A stretch of 64,000 bases of DNA from Luscinia megarhynchos. Lineage: Eukaryota; Chordata; Aves; Passeriformes; Turdidae. Positions within the stretch are counted from its first letter, which is position 1, and each line of letters begins with the position of its first letter. Below are positions 36,813-49,657 of this stretch, in pieces. The notes under the pieces are model-generated. The model saw only the letters and a list, made by a program, of their open reading frames with translations. It did not search any database and had not been told where the DNA came from. Made by a program: the position numbers and the translations under genes. The DNA lies in NCBI GenBank assembly GCA_034336665.1, contig CM067568.1, positions 44,434,770-44,498,769 on the forward strand. Direction: 5' to 3'.

Positions 36813-39800
36813 AATAGCAAAGCATGTTGTTAAGTAATTGGATGACAGAATTGGCCACAGAGTCAGAGATAAGAAAAGCAAAACAAAACTCATTAGTACT
36901 ACTACTACCCAAAAGATAGATATATCTTTAGGTGCTAACTCGTGTTTTCCTGCAAAGTATCACCCCACTTACACAGAACCTGGAACCAATACACTCTTAA
37001 TTAGTGTGCTGGTTCCCTGTGCAATGAATTATGAAACAGATACTGCCTTGAAAAAGAACTTGTGTTAGGGTACAGCCTCTCAATACAATGAACACTCAAT
37101 CTGATTCTTGCTCCCCAAAACACTCCTAGTATTTTTTTTTTGGTAAATCACAAGGATCTCCTTTTACTTCCCCAATTCTTCCATCACCAACAGAGTGAAA
37201 CAGAGTCGGTATTTCAAGACAGCTGCTGCATTTTTGTCCACTTCACAAATACCAGCTAAGAATAGGTAGGAAAGTCAGATTAATTTTCCTTTCTGTCTTC
37301 CTTGGGTGGGATACTGGTTAGAGAAAATCTTTCTTAATTCTAGTCCCTGACAGGAAATGGTAAATTAAGATGCTGAGACAGGTCCCTTACATTCTGATAT
37401 GCAGTCTGGTTTGTACCTTCTTTTACCAATGCTAGGGCAATGGTATATTATTTTGGGCATGGCACAAGCTTTTAACCCATGATTGAAAAAAAAAAATACA
37501 CTGACATGCAGAGGTAGAGAGAAAATGGATCTTTTCTATTAGATATGGTCCTCAAGAGATAAGGAAAAAGACTTGTATAGGTGATGAAGTGTGATAATAG
37601 GAAAGGCTGCAAGACAAGCTGCTTAAGAAACAAGAACAACAAAGGGATAAACTACTGCAGGCATCACCAGAGCTGGAATGACATTGTACTGTGTACTATG
37701 TTTCCATAGCAACTAGCCATAGGAAGATGAATGTCTCATATTCACTGTGCTCTGCAGTACATGTCTATAAATCAAACTTGCATAAAAGAGCATAAGATTT
37801 CTTCCATGGGGTGGCTCTGAAAAACAGGTTATTTTCTCATTACTAGATAATTATATGAAAGAAATATGAGACAATTAGGTCATTTTTCTGTATGGAAAGT
37901 ACCAATACATACAAAAGTACTAATATACATCTACTGTGAGACATATCAATCTAAAGGCACAGTAGCATACAAAGCCGATCATGGATGCTTTCTTTTCTTC
38001 CTAAAGGTCTGAGTTATGCTTCCTAGATTTAAAAACTGTACAGGAATTTTCTGACCACTTTTGGTTTGTAAGGCATTCTTCATCTTTTATAGGTTCATCC
38101 ACATTGACATGTGGTTGGTTTTCAGCTTACTTCTGTTACTATTATCATTATCATGCTCTAAGACTTAAGCATACAAATAAACTATTTTTCTGAGCAAATG
38201 TTACAGGTAGAACAAATATTTTTTCAGCATCTGTAATTAATAATATGGTATAATTCAAATATGACATTCATATTCATAACAAAAAAGGAAAACAGTACTT
38301 AGTTTTTTAAGAATTTGAATCCCACTTTAAAAGACATTCACTGACAGAAGGCCATTCATCACAAATAACTGTTATAAAGAACCAGACACACTTCATATAC
38401 ATGTAGCTTCCTGAAGATCAGCAGCAATAGTATAAAACAATTCTTCTGTGTGCTTCCCATTACAGAGAACCCCACCATGAAACACCATACAATTTACCTC
38501 AGCAGCCACTTCTGCAACTCCTGTGTCAAGAATGTTGAGTTTTTATGGTACAATGGCATTCTAATCAGGTGCACATCAGGTGCATAATAAACCCTTGATC
38601 ATTTTGTTGAATATGATTGCAATATTAGATCAGAAACAAATGTTACTCTACTGTTCAGGCAAGATTATAATCAGTTAATACAATCAAATAAAGAACTGAA
38701 AACCTGTCCACATTCTCTGAACTTCAGCAACAGCTGTATGCAGTATATTACTGACATTTGTACAAAAACAACCCCTGAGGAGAAAGAAAATCTACATTAA
38801 ATATTATTTTATCAGTCTGGGATGAGATTAGATATGTTCCTCAAGAGATTAAAGTAAATTCAGTACAAGAAACAGGCCACAAACTCTGCAGTGAGTTTGC
38901 AAGGACTGAGGCTTTTCAGGCCTTGTCTGAATTTGCTTGACCTGCCCTGGAGATTCTACTTGCTTATATTGGTTACAACAGCTCTTTCAAGGATCAGGTG
39001 GCTATGCCTAATTTGTACTCCTTAACTTGATACAGGATAAACATAACTTTCCACAGATAGTAGTAACAAGAATTTCTTCTATGTAAAATTACATATTTAT
39101 GTAGAGAAACACAGGCCTGACATGACAGCTGATGTAAAGAGGTGGCACAAGGAGTAGTAAAGGCATGGGAAGTTAAGATACAGGGCACAGCCTAACACTG
39201 TAGGACCAAGACTGAAAACTCATGGTCAGTTAAAAACATGTAGACACAGCAACTGGACAAAAATATTTTTATAGGTGACAGACCCAAGAACAAATATCTG
39301 AAATATACAGTATGTGCCATATATTGGAAATTAGGATGCAATATGAGCTTGTAGACCTTAGAAGAAAGAAGAAAGTGTAAACTGGGTGGGCAAATATATT
39401 TCAATAACCCAAAGTAGATGCTAGAGAGAGAAGAAAACATGAATATTATACTTCTTCTGGTGAAGAAGTTGGGATAATGGAAATTTCTCTATCATGTCTG
39501 CCCTGAACCCATCCACTTGAGGACTGAGAGGAACAGTGGAAGATAGAGAGTAACTATAGAGAAAGGGATAGGTAATAGGAGGTGCGTACCATAATTAACT
39601 GCATTGAGACATTTTGCTGCATAGTATTTTTTATCCTTTTTTTTCAACGATTAAATCTGTACTAAAAATAATTCTTTTATTAGATTGTTAAGGTTTTAGT
39701 ATATAGTAAAAATAAATATTTGCTTTAAGTATCAGGTGGGTCTCCTTTGTAGCCATATAAAGATTTTGAGAATAACAGCAGTTTACAGGTGCGTTATAGA

Positions 39801-40512
39801 ATAGTATAAAACTAATATAAGAATAATCCAGAATAAACCATTATTCTTTCTTGCTATATTATATTGAACATTTAAAGATTTTTTCTTACATTAATATTGT
39901 ATGTTAATAATGCATATATATGAATGATAAATAAAATTATTGCATTTTCAAGGAAAAAGTTTATAAAAATTAGTTCAACATGTATGGATGCCCTTATTAG
40001 GAGCATTTTGCATACCTACAAATCAAGTCTACTTTCTCTGTAAACTAAATTGCTCTGGTGGGGCCCTTCACTCCTCATGCAAATCAGTTACTGGTATTAT
40101 TCCTTCCTTGTGTTCTGCATAGCGTGAATACACTTGTTTCCAATTTTACATCTCAAAATATGTTGAGAATTACACTCCATAGCAGAAAATTCCCTGTTCT
40201 GTATGGTAAGCAGACAAACTAAGTATTATGAATGTGCCTTTGACCTTTTTCCTACTTCCCTTCTGTTCCCTCCTTTGTGACATTAGCCACAGACTCTGCT
40301 TATTCTGCAACATTTTACTTAAAGTATAAGAAAATAATGCATGCAACATTGCATTCCAAATTAAAGGAACCAGTAGCTGACAAGGTTTGAAGACAACATT
40401 TCCACTAAAGAGAAAATTTTATTAATGAACATAAAAAGCCCTTTTAATTTAACAATATCACAGACCTCTGAAATATACAAATAAAGCTTTTTCCCCTTGT
40501 CTCAATATATAC

Positions 40513-40631
40513 CTATGTTTTACTTTAGACTTGGAATGCTTTTTAAAGTTGAATTTCCCAGTCTTCATCACTGACTGTACTATGGGGAAGATCACAGGAT
40601 ACAAACTGCATTTATTCCAGATTAAATTAAA
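40513..40631 (-). other. Candidate coding exon, gene not recognised
   Basis: A 119-base open segment on the minus strand with acceptor ATCCTTCAG and donor ATAG|GTATAT. It includes WNKCSLYPVIFPIVQSV and KTGKFNFKK. Two further open segments to the left, 38498-38560 and 37391-37431, continue in compatible phase (their ends read QKWLLS and GKRRYKPDC). I do not recognise the protein; short open segments between AG and GT are common by chance. Confidence 0.2.
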
Positions 40632-42188
40632 CTGAAGGATACTCTCCTGGCACATACTCAAAGGACTCCACCTTCTAGGGATCAGTCTGTTGACCAGACT
40701 AGAATTAGGCCAAGTAACCCCCTCAATACAGATATTGGGTCCCCATCATGAACTTTTTGCTCTACAGACCTGATCCCTCTGTCCTCTATTAATTGCTAAT
40801 ACACAGATAATTTTAGAATTCACATTTGATCAGTTATCACATTTATCATGTATCATATCTTCTAAGTATTGTACATTATTTTACTTAAAATAAATATTTT
40901 CAAATTATTTTCAGTCCCAAAATTTAATTTTTATCTCTGTGGTAAAAAGAGGGAAGAAAAAAAAACTTATCTACAAATATCAAAATACATATGCTTCATT
41001 TGTTACAACATCTATTGTAATATAGATTCTGTGTTACAAATACATGAAACTTCTGACAAATATCCATGTCCAAAATATTTCTTAGGAATTTCTTTTCATA
41101 CAGACTTAATCCAATTGTATAGATCAATTTAGGGCAAAAGTCATAGCTCTGTTTCCCTAAATAAAGCTCAACATTCATACTTTTGAAGCAATCTCAGCTT
41201 GCAAGAAACCTCAGCACTATTACCTTGCAATATGCACTCCTGTTAACTAAATTTTTTTGAGACAGCTCTTGAACAGGGGTTTCCTGATGAGAGGAGAAAA
41301 ATGTAAAAGCAAGTAGTTTTAAGCTTAAGAAACAGTACAGGCAACAAATTGTCTTCTGTACCTGTTAATATTTATTTTTTTTTTTAATCCTATTTATAAA
41401 ATTTATGTTAATTATTACATTATTGACACATTAATTTGTGTATAATCTTTATTAACAAAGGCATTGAAACAGTAATGGCGCTGAAGCTTTTATCTTCAGC
41501 TGCATGACAGGATCCAATAATTTCAATTAACTGAAACAACAAAAAGACTGCTATCTAGGAATATGGATCAATTTGTTAATCTTACCTGGTGGCTTCAAAT
41601 ATGATTTTTTTCAGATAACTTAAGAGAAATGGAATTGAAATCTCTCTTCAAAAGCCAAAAATCTTCTATCTTTTAAATCAAGAATAGGCAAGAGTAAAAT
41701 AATGTAAGTTATGGTGTTTTCTAAAACTACTTAATGCAATGTTTGCATGTAAGCTAATCAATTCCCAGTTCTGAAATTATGATAGACTCTAAGTTACTGC
41801 ATTAGCAAAATGTTTTAGAAAGGCTGTAAAATAAAGATGAACAATCTAAAACAGATTTTATACTGACTATTCCCTTTTGCCACTGTGAACTCTGTTCAAA
41901 AGTAACGTGCCTACAACTCTCTATTTTGTCTTCATTTTAAAAGGAGACATTTTGAAAAATTACACAAACAAATTGAAAATTTTGAACTTGCAATCCTTTG
42001 AAAAATTAAACTCTAAGATATTCAAAACTACACTTCAAATCTACCCTTTTCATTGACAATTTATTCTGAACATTGTGTTTCAGATTTTTTGTTTTCTGAC
42101 AAATGTTACAATCCACTTATTCAAATTCTTAGTTCAGTTTAATCCTGAGGAATACATCATATCAGAGCAATATCAGCTGATCAATTAC

Positions 42189-42258
42189 TTAGGTAATGAA
42201 TGAATTCACTTCCAGAGTCATCTGGAAAATCAAGCATCTCAAACAAGGCTACTGCATA
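42189..42258 (-). other. Candidate short exon
   Basis: A 70-base open segment (ALFEMLDFPDDSGSEF) behind a very strong minus-strand polypyrimidine tract ending CTGCACACAG, with donor CTAA|GTAATT. Its phase does not join directly to the next candidate at 40513. Identity unknown. Confidence 0.18.
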
Positions 42259-43064
42259 CTGTGTGCAGCAGACAGCAAGACAAACAAAAGCACAGTACTT
42301 GAAACAGTTAAGTCCTTTGAAATAACTCACTAAAAATAACACTTGAAAACCTACTTTTAGTTCATGGCAAAAGGCTGAATGCATGCTTATCAGATCATCC
42401 CAACATCTGATCTGCCATATGCTTCCCTTTCCCTCTTTTCAAGGACCATAGTCCTGTCTGAGATCAGGAAGTAAAAGGCAGAGGATGTGAAAATCCATCA
42501 GCTCAGAGTTCCTGATAAAGTTTTCCCTTTTTCATTTTGGTGATGGGACATCCTCTGCTCTTAACAGGAATAGGAAAGAATCCCCACATCTTCTTCCCAA
42601 TGAGAATAAGAAAAAAAAACCCTAGTTGCTTTGGCTTCCCTTCCTCGGTCTGTTACAAGAAGTAAAAAAAGATCTATAGCCACAGCCAAGGAAATTGGTA
42701 AAACCTGTGGCATAATCGAGTGGGAAAAGGTGACTCAAAGACATAATGAGAGGCAGTAACAGCAAATAGGTGGGGTGAATAGCCAGAGATTTCCTTTAAC
42801 AGCTGGAGGAGCTCCTACTACCACAGGAGAGCTACAGCCTAGAACTGCAGCTGTAGTCCACTGACCCGACTTTATTTATAGTCACATCAACACCATCTTT
42901 ATTAGTCTAGTACTGTTTTATTTAACTTTTCTGCATCCAAGATATCTCGTCTTATTTCCTTCAGGTATTCAGTTTTGCTTAATTGCTTCAGAATTAAATT
43001 AATATTTCAAATATTAAGAAGGAAAAAATCCTTATGCTGCATATCAAGAACTGTAAATACTTAC

Positions 43065-43137
43065 TTGTTTCATTGCTGTATAACTGTGCAACCTTCTTTG
43101 TGCTCATAAGATTTAACAAACTTTTCAAATAATAAAC
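43065..43137 (-). pseudogene. EFCAB11: EFCAB11 exon 4 remnant
   Basis: Minus-strand acceptor TTTTTCTAG and a perfect donor ACAA|GTAAGTAT frame 73 bases. The 3' two thirds read LNLMSTKKVAQLYSNET, aligning with human LNIVRKKKEAQRYRNEV (shared LN, KK, AQ, Y, NE). The 5' third gives LLFEKF, matching human ILLEGF, but only in a different frame, so one extra base separates the two halves. The splice sites remain good although the reading frame is broken. Order and strand agree with exon 2 and with divergent transcription from TDP1. Confidence 0.6.
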
Positions 43138-45263
43138 CTAGAAAAATGTAAAATTAAATAAATCTCGCTGCCAAAAAAACCCAAACACCAGTTTCATTTT
43201 TCTCCTTAAACATGCACACAACTAAGGCCTACTGATTATGAATAGTTTAAATTATATAAATAAAAATAAAATCGAAATAATAACGTTCAAAATTGGAGCA
43301 TAATCATGAAAACATTTCAATATAGTTTAATTTTTCTCACATATTTTCTATACTTGAATATAATGCTTCTGTTTACCTCTACCTTATTCTTGTTACCTGC
43401 CATCTCATGTTCCTTTACACTGGAGAGAAACCTGGACTTTTCTAAGCCAATAGCATTTGCATGCCATGGATAAAGATCCATGCTGCATAAACAATCTACC
43501 TGGCATCATTCCCAGAAGCAAAGTCTGAAATAATGTATAACCTCAGCCACAGATTCCTGTGAAATCCACAATAAAATTGAGTGCAAAACTGAATTGGTTA
43601 TTCCTTCTGTATGCTATATGAAAGTATTTACTTGCACATTCATCTTACCATTCTAATGAACAGAAAATTAAAGAAATTAAAATGTAAATCTAGTTTGTAA
43701 GCTCTTAATTGACTATTTTTTCTAAAATCTAAGTAAAACATAAATGTTAAGAAACAAAAATCTGACCCCCAAAAGTTAAGGCCTCTCCACAAAACATGCA
43801 AAAATCCTGATAGAAAAATTCAGCAGATGATTTTTTTTTTTTGGCAAAGGGATTCTACTTCAGTTCAATATGTAAACACAGATGAATACTCTTTTCTCAT
43901 AATTTCTGATATATTACTTATGTTTATTTTAGACAAATTAGTTTTCCTGAGAAGGCAAGATGACTGTATCCTACAGGAATTTTTCCTTTATCTAGTAACA
44001 TAACAAAAGCTCTGCACTTCTTTTTCTTTTGATTCATTCATATTCTCTTCTTTCTGCAGTGGTTCAAAAGCACAACTCCTTCAGCTCCACCTGCTGTCTC
44101 AATTCAAATCTATCTACCAGTGTACAGATTTCCAGCGCCGCTTTGCTTACTTCTTCTTGGAAAATCATGTATTAAGAACTATTACCATCTCAGTTTCCAG
44201 GATTACACAGTCTTGCTGCTTTCAACTGCTAGGTTGAACCTAGCACCATTTCTATAATAACAGAGGTTGTCCAAACATGCTGAACTTGCCTGCATGAGCA
44301 GCTTTCTATTCAATTGGATAACTGTGGAAACGAAACGATAAAAAGCAGTATAAGCTTTCCATCCATTTATTCCTTCTCTTTCAGAGTAACATAAGAGCCC
44401 AGAAAATTATAGTATACAATTTTCCTTTTATAGAATGACTCCTATAATAGAGTCCCGCCTATTCATTGATTTGGAGTGCTGCCGATTCATGTGCTACTAG
44501 AACAGGCTGCAAAGCTATGACAACACACAAAAAGGACATCTTAAAAATTATAAAAGCCATTAGGTATTAATAAACTCATGATCTATCTTTGTATCTTAGT
44601 TCACTATTTCTGGTTCAGACATTCATGTGGTTTTTTCTCTTGGGGAAAAAAAACCTCAAAAACAAACAGTATTTATTTTGTATTTATTGTCTAAATTAAA
44701 GATTTATAAGTAAGGGTGCGGTTTCATGAGCATCTGTATTAGCATCTACACTAGAGCAAACAGAAGCAGCTTCCATAATGCCTTTCAAATATACTGATAC
44801 AAATACCTGTGGAGCCATGTGGCAAAAGGGAAGATGGAATTTATTAATAAAAGTAACCTCAGTTTTTTGCTACTTCATTTTTATATGAATAATTTGTCCA
44901 ATAAGACTTGCCATATGACCCCACAAACAGAAGTTTGAGTGTAATTGGTAAAGTCAAGGACAACAAAATCCAAGCAGGACTATATAAATGAGAAGCTTAT
45001 TTATTGAATTATGATGTAGGACTCCAGTATTTTCCCAAGTTAATAGTGTATCATTATAATTAAAATTTTCATCACTTACTAGCTTGAACACTAAAAATTA
45101 CTAAATACTTTTCTCTGTCATTAATCAATATAATGTTGCTATTAAGAAATGCCACTTTGAGTGGCAAGAATAAGTTCAAGCCAAACATACCATAGAAGCA
45201 CTAAAAGCATTACAAAACTATATGAAATCTCTTTAATAGCCAGGGTCAGCTCATTTATAGAAT

Positions 45264-45693
45264 CAAGATTAGAATCACAGCACTATTTAAGTTGGAAAAG
45301 ACCTTTAAGACCTTTTAGGCCAACTGTTAACCCAGCACTACCACTAAACCATGTCCCTAAGTACCACATCTATACATATGTCAAATACCTCTAGAATCTC
45401 CACCACTTCCCCAGGCAGTCTGTCCCACAGGTCTCCACTGATCTTTTGGTGAAGGATTTTTTCCTAATACCCAGTCTGAACCTCCTCTGGTGGAACTTGA
45501 GGCCATTTCCTCTTGGACCCTTGCTGGCTGTTTGGAGAAGAGACTGACACCCACCCAACTACAACTTCCTTTCAGGTGGTTGTAGAAAATGATAAGGTCT
45601 TCCCTGAGCTTCCTCTTCTCCAGGCTAAACAACCTCAGTTCCCTCAGATGTTCCTCCTTTGACTCTCCAGACTCTTCACCAGCTTTGTGATTC
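45264..45693 (-). repeat. CR1 LINE, 3' fragment in reverse orientation
   Basis: Read on the plus strand it starts AGAATCACAGCACTATTTAA and GGAAAAGACCTTTAAGACC, the reverse complement of the CR1 3' end. CCAGGCAGTCTGTCCCA-type and TTCTCCAGGCTAAACAACC blocks follow. It sits between the EFCAB11 exon 4 and exon 2 remnants. Confidence 0.9.
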
Positions 45694-45899
45694 ACATATA
45701 TTATACAACAGTAGCAACTATAGCATTTAAGTAAGAAAATATTTTATTCTAATTAAAATAAAACCACCTTTTTACCCAAAAATGAAATATATGTGTCATC
45801 CTAATAGAGTCCTAATCAATATAAAAATCTCAAATTCAGTATGTTTAAACAAAGATGCTTAACTTTATAGAAATTTGACTTCTTTATGTACAAAGAAAC

Positions 45900-45951
45900 C
45901 ATAATATTGAAATCTAACTTCTGGAGCATCAGCATCCACAGCTGTTATTTC
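45900..45951 (-). pseudogene. EFCAB11: Possible EFCAB11 exon 3 remnant
   Basis: It lies between the two recognised exons on the same strand. A 52-base segment after TTTAGAG starts in phase 0 and ends with one G before GTTTCT, the phases that exons 2 and 4 demand. Similarity to the human exon is weak (a TAVDADA stretch against IEVDSVM, Gly at the end) and the donor is poor. This could easily be chance. Confidence 0.2.
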
Positions 45952-46559
45952 CTCTAAACAATGAAATATAATATTCAGATTGGAAACCATATTTAAAGAA
46001 GACAAGCCGGATCAAAGTTAATTAGGTAAATCTGTGAAAAATAAAAACTTGAATAAAAATATAGGAAAAATTAGGAGGAAGTGCAAAAAATATTTGCATC
46101 ATTTATGCTTCTACAGCTTTTCTGATATCTACCTTATTTTATGTACTATATATTTCCTTTAGTGTCTTTCAGCAGGCTCACTACTTTACCTGACAGGAAC
46201 ACTGGAGTGACACGTGTTGATTAGCAAATTTCCAAGATTCACTAATACTCACTAATACTAGTGTATTACCAGGATTCATTAATAGTACAAAAGCAGTAAG
46301 CTAAATTACATGATGAAAACAATTTTAACAAAAAAAGATTTTTCAGAACTGATTTAGGAGGTGACCAAGAGATCCCTACAAAACTTCTTTGAACAATGTG
46401 AGGAACAGAAAGGAAGTATATAGCCAAGCAGAGAGGTCCACTTTCAGCTATATTTATATAGTTTTTTTGACAACTGTGTGTTCATGAGTCTAAACTATTA
46501 CATCTATGTTATCAGAGTACAAGACTGCACATAGCTGCAGCATTTGGAGAGCCATCTGA

Positions 46560-46960
46560 AGGGAGACCACATGTGAGCAGATTCCAGAGCAACCTAAGTT
46601 TATTCCCCTCTGAAGAAAGGACAAGCCAGACATGAGGAGACCACTTCAGCTAAAGCTGTATGTCCCACCTGGCCTGCAACACTTTCCCCATGACCATGTC
46701 AGGTATATAAATAGACTAGGGAGTCCTGTTTAGAAAACTTTGATAAGATGTGCCAGGAGAGCAGCTGGAAGCAGCCTTGAGCTCAGATTGCCATTCTCTA
46801 CTCTGGATGTCAGGGTGTTCTGCTGCTGGCATCTTGTTCAGCAGCAGCTGTCAACCTGCTGGTGTCCTGTGAAGGTACAGCTTTGGGTGAAGGAAAACAC
46901 TGGACATTGGGGGCCTGGCCTCCCAAGAACAGTGTAGAGAGTGCTTTAAGTGAGATCTAA
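46560..46960. other. Unclassified GC-richer block with a TATA-like box
   Basis: Less AT-rich than its surroundings, with GGTATATAAATAGACTAGGG near 46700 followed by a 65-codon open frame with no recognisable product. It might be an old LTR or other repeat. No terminal repeats or polyadenylation signal were found. Confidence 0.25.
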
Positions 46961-48020
46961 ATGTAACAGTTCCAAGAAGGAAACTTCATCTTGGGAAATT
47001 ATGTATTTTAAAGACTAGAATTCCTGCAGTTCCCATTTCATTTGGAAGATTAAATGCTAGCAGCTAGTTAGCTGAATGGTTGCTGAAATACAAGAGCATT
47101 TTAGATTACTTCAAATAATTTTTGGGAAAAGAGGATCACTGAATCAAACTGTTAGAGAAAGAAAAAAAAGTCTCGCAGACATGATTCCTATAACATAGGT
47201 AGTTCCCAGACAGTATTTGTATGCAAATATACATACAGTATCAGTTCAACTATGAGTTTAATCTCTGTCTACATTTTTCCATTATTTGCCTCAGAAGGTT
47301 TAATTTTAAACATTAAAATTACATAAAGTTCAAAATTTCTATAAATAACCACGCTAAAATAATATTTTGCAAACAATATAGCATTTTTATAACAAATTAT
47401 TTTTAAAAAATAAGGTGGAGTAGGAATATGATTCAAATTCTTAGAACTCACCTTTTCCAATGAAGAGTTCATTCACGACATCTAGTGGGTAAAGTTAGTA
47501 TTACTTTTTATAGAATAAACGCAAATGTGACCAAAAAAAATGCAGCAACAATTTAATAAAAATTCAGTTGCTTGATTGCAGTTGATGATGCAAAGAAATT
47601 GCCATTTCTACTGAAAAAATTATGTTAGTATGCAGCACAGTTGAAAAACAGTTTCACCTTAAGAAATAATGTGTGCACACTATTTCCCATCTCTTGCAAA
47701 AGCAATTGAAAGGAGTCTTTTTGCCAGGGCTGTTCTTAATTTCAAAAAAAATAGAAGGGTTGTTCCTATAGCCTAGTGAATTTTGCCAACAAAGCCATAT
47801 GCACAATAACATGCTCGAGAACTGGATCTTAACAATCAACTTTTAGGATTGCAACATCTGCATTTGGTTCCTCTCTGGTGCACAGAGAAAGTCGTGTTTC
47901 TTAGCACTAGATTAAAAACTACATGCACATTGAAAGGAACACACAGAGGACCTAGTCATTAGCAAAAGCAAAACATGTGGCTGTGCTACAAACCTTACCT
48001 AATGCACCCTAGCAGAAGCC

Positions 48021-48059
48021 ACAAAAAAAAGAAAAAAAAAAAAGAAAGAAAGAAAAAAA
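48021..48059 (+). repeat. A-rich / GAAA simple repeat
   Basis: Runs of A separated by single G (AAAGAAAGAAAGAAAAAAA at the end). No retroposon body is recognisable next to it. Confidence 0.85.
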
Positions 48060-49562
48060 TCTGCCTCCCCAGGGACCTTTTAGGGATCTTCACAATGAGC
48101 AGTAATTGAGTAAAGGGCAAGAGTTGCTGGAATTTGGCCCATTTAAGGAGCTAGCAAAACCACTAGATGACAGAATCAGCACTAGAACAAAGGTTTCTTA
48201 ATTTTTGTGCAGCTGCACAGACAAAATGGTCTAACAGGTGGTCACAGTAAGTGCCTAAAGCCACAGCAGGTGTGACTTGGCATCTTTTCAGGAAGAAATA
48301 ACTAAACCTGCATCTCCTGCCTTCCCAGGAGTCCTCTACCTCTATTCACTTTCCAAGCAGATGCCATCAGTGACTCCTGCACAGAGCCTGCTCTTGTTTA
48401 AATGCCTTAAGCATGTTTTGAGTACTTCTGCTGGAAGAAACATCCAGGGAATTTGACAGAACACTTAATTTTTATATGGTACAAATAGCCAGGAGAAGAC
48501 AGATAAGGAAGAAGCTGAGCATTTTTTGATTCATAATTCAGCAGTTAAGACTCATGTTAGAAGCCTTAAGCATTTTTAGATCTGGTCATAGTTCATTGAG
48601 AAAATGTTTATCCACAACTGAAATGCATCAAAAATTCCTGCTTTCATAGTTTACTAAAACATTTTGTGGGTTTTACTCTAAATTATCATAGATGCAATTT
48701 TGTTGCATTTTGTTGTTTACGACCTCATCAAGACACATTTTTGTAAAATATGTATTTAATTTTAAAAAATACTAATAATTAGTCACAAGTAGTCATTAGG
48801 TAACAAGATTGCTGAAGCTGGAGAAGAAAAAGATTATTCATCCTTCGTATACTTTATATATATAGTACACTTCACAGTAGTTTGGTCTCATTTATTGACA
48901 TGCCATGAGAAAGACAAACAGACACAGTGTATTCTGAAATCTTTTGTGTTCTTCATACTCTTTTTAAATTCACTTGTACTTACTTGAGCAAAAATATAAC
49001 TTCCAAAACTACATCAAGCCATACAATATATCCTGTATTTTCTTGTAAGTATGGAAACACATTCTTTCTCTCAATTAAGCTTTTGTTTTCTTAAGATTTC
49101 TGTAGAGGTGAAGATTTACATTTAAGTCATGTCTAAAAATGTCCTATTACCATGACTTGAAACTAAAACCAGACACATTTTTGAGAGTATGTGTTTATTA
49201 CCGTGACATGCAGCAGTTTCTCATTTACTGAAACCACTGAATAAAGAAATTGAATGTACCACTAATAAAAACCAAAAACAAGCTCAGTAAGTCATTTACT
49301 TTATATATCTTGTACTTATATAAAACACAATACAACCTTCCACCCATCACAGTCTTCAGCAGAAAAGCCAGGGGTTTTATTATTTTCTTTTGAATAATAA
49401 TACCTGCAAATTAGAAAATTACTTTTAGGATTTGTAGGTATTTCTGTTTACCACACCTACAGCAATCCACTCCAATTAGTGTAGACCAGTCAGTACACAG
49501 TGCTCTCAATAGTGAGACACCTATAAGCTGGATCTTCAGAACATAAATGAAAAAGTATATAC

Positions 49563-49657
49563 CTTTGATGGTTTCTAGCAAAAAACATTACTAGACCAAC
49601 TGTAGAGTCTTCTCTGCTTAAGTTGCCTTTGCTATCTTCATTGTATGCTTCAAAAAC
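49563..49657 (-). pseudogene. EFCAB11: EFCAB11 exon 2 remnant (first EF-hand)
   Basis: EFCAB11 is a small EF-hand calcium-binding protein of unclear function. The minus strand has a good acceptor (TTTCTGTAG), then VFEAYNEDSKGNLSRED, which aligns with human VFKACDEDHKGYLSRED, and a donor AAG|GTATAT. The last residues fit human FGYKPSK only in a shifted frame: one base is missing after TTTTTT, and the Tyr codon is TAG, leaving KPSK. The loop also shows Asp to Asn at its first position, Tyr to Asn, and the Phe after SRED is Ser. With the missing base restored the exon would be 96 bases, phase 0 at both ends. This looks like decay under no constraint, or sequence error plus divergence. Confidence 0.72.

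Larger units (their letters stand above)
36813..43064. other. AT-rich non-coding DNA left of EFCAB11 exon 4
   Basis: Apart from candidate exon segments at 37391-37431, 38498-38560, 40513-40631 and 42189-42258, nothing is recognised. Open frames at 39.0-39.4 kb on the minus strand were considered and left out. Confidence 0.5.
43138..49562. other. Former EFCAB11 introns
   Basis: Between the two EFCAB11 exon remnants I see only the reverse CR1 copy (45.26-45.69 kb), the unclassified block at 46.56-46.96 kb, the A-rich repeat at 48.0 kb and the doubtful exon 3 remnant. The rest is AT-rich, without recognisable features. Confidence 0.55.

Noticed and set aside
39192..39440. Minus-strand exon behind a strong acceptor at 39.37 kb
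   Set aside because: Two frames are open, no convincing donor is present, and the candidates on either side already join in phase without it.
558..40631. Identification of the unknown minus-strand exons as CATSPERB
   Set aside because: I saw scattered residue matches (for example CSY followed by Ser) when comparing with the human protein from memory. The strongly conserved blocks are absent and the tail does not fit, so the matches look like chance.
40513..40661. EFCAB11 exon 5 (DFKKAF region)
   Set aside because: A similar string appears only with a frameshift, and the flanking residues do not match the human exon.
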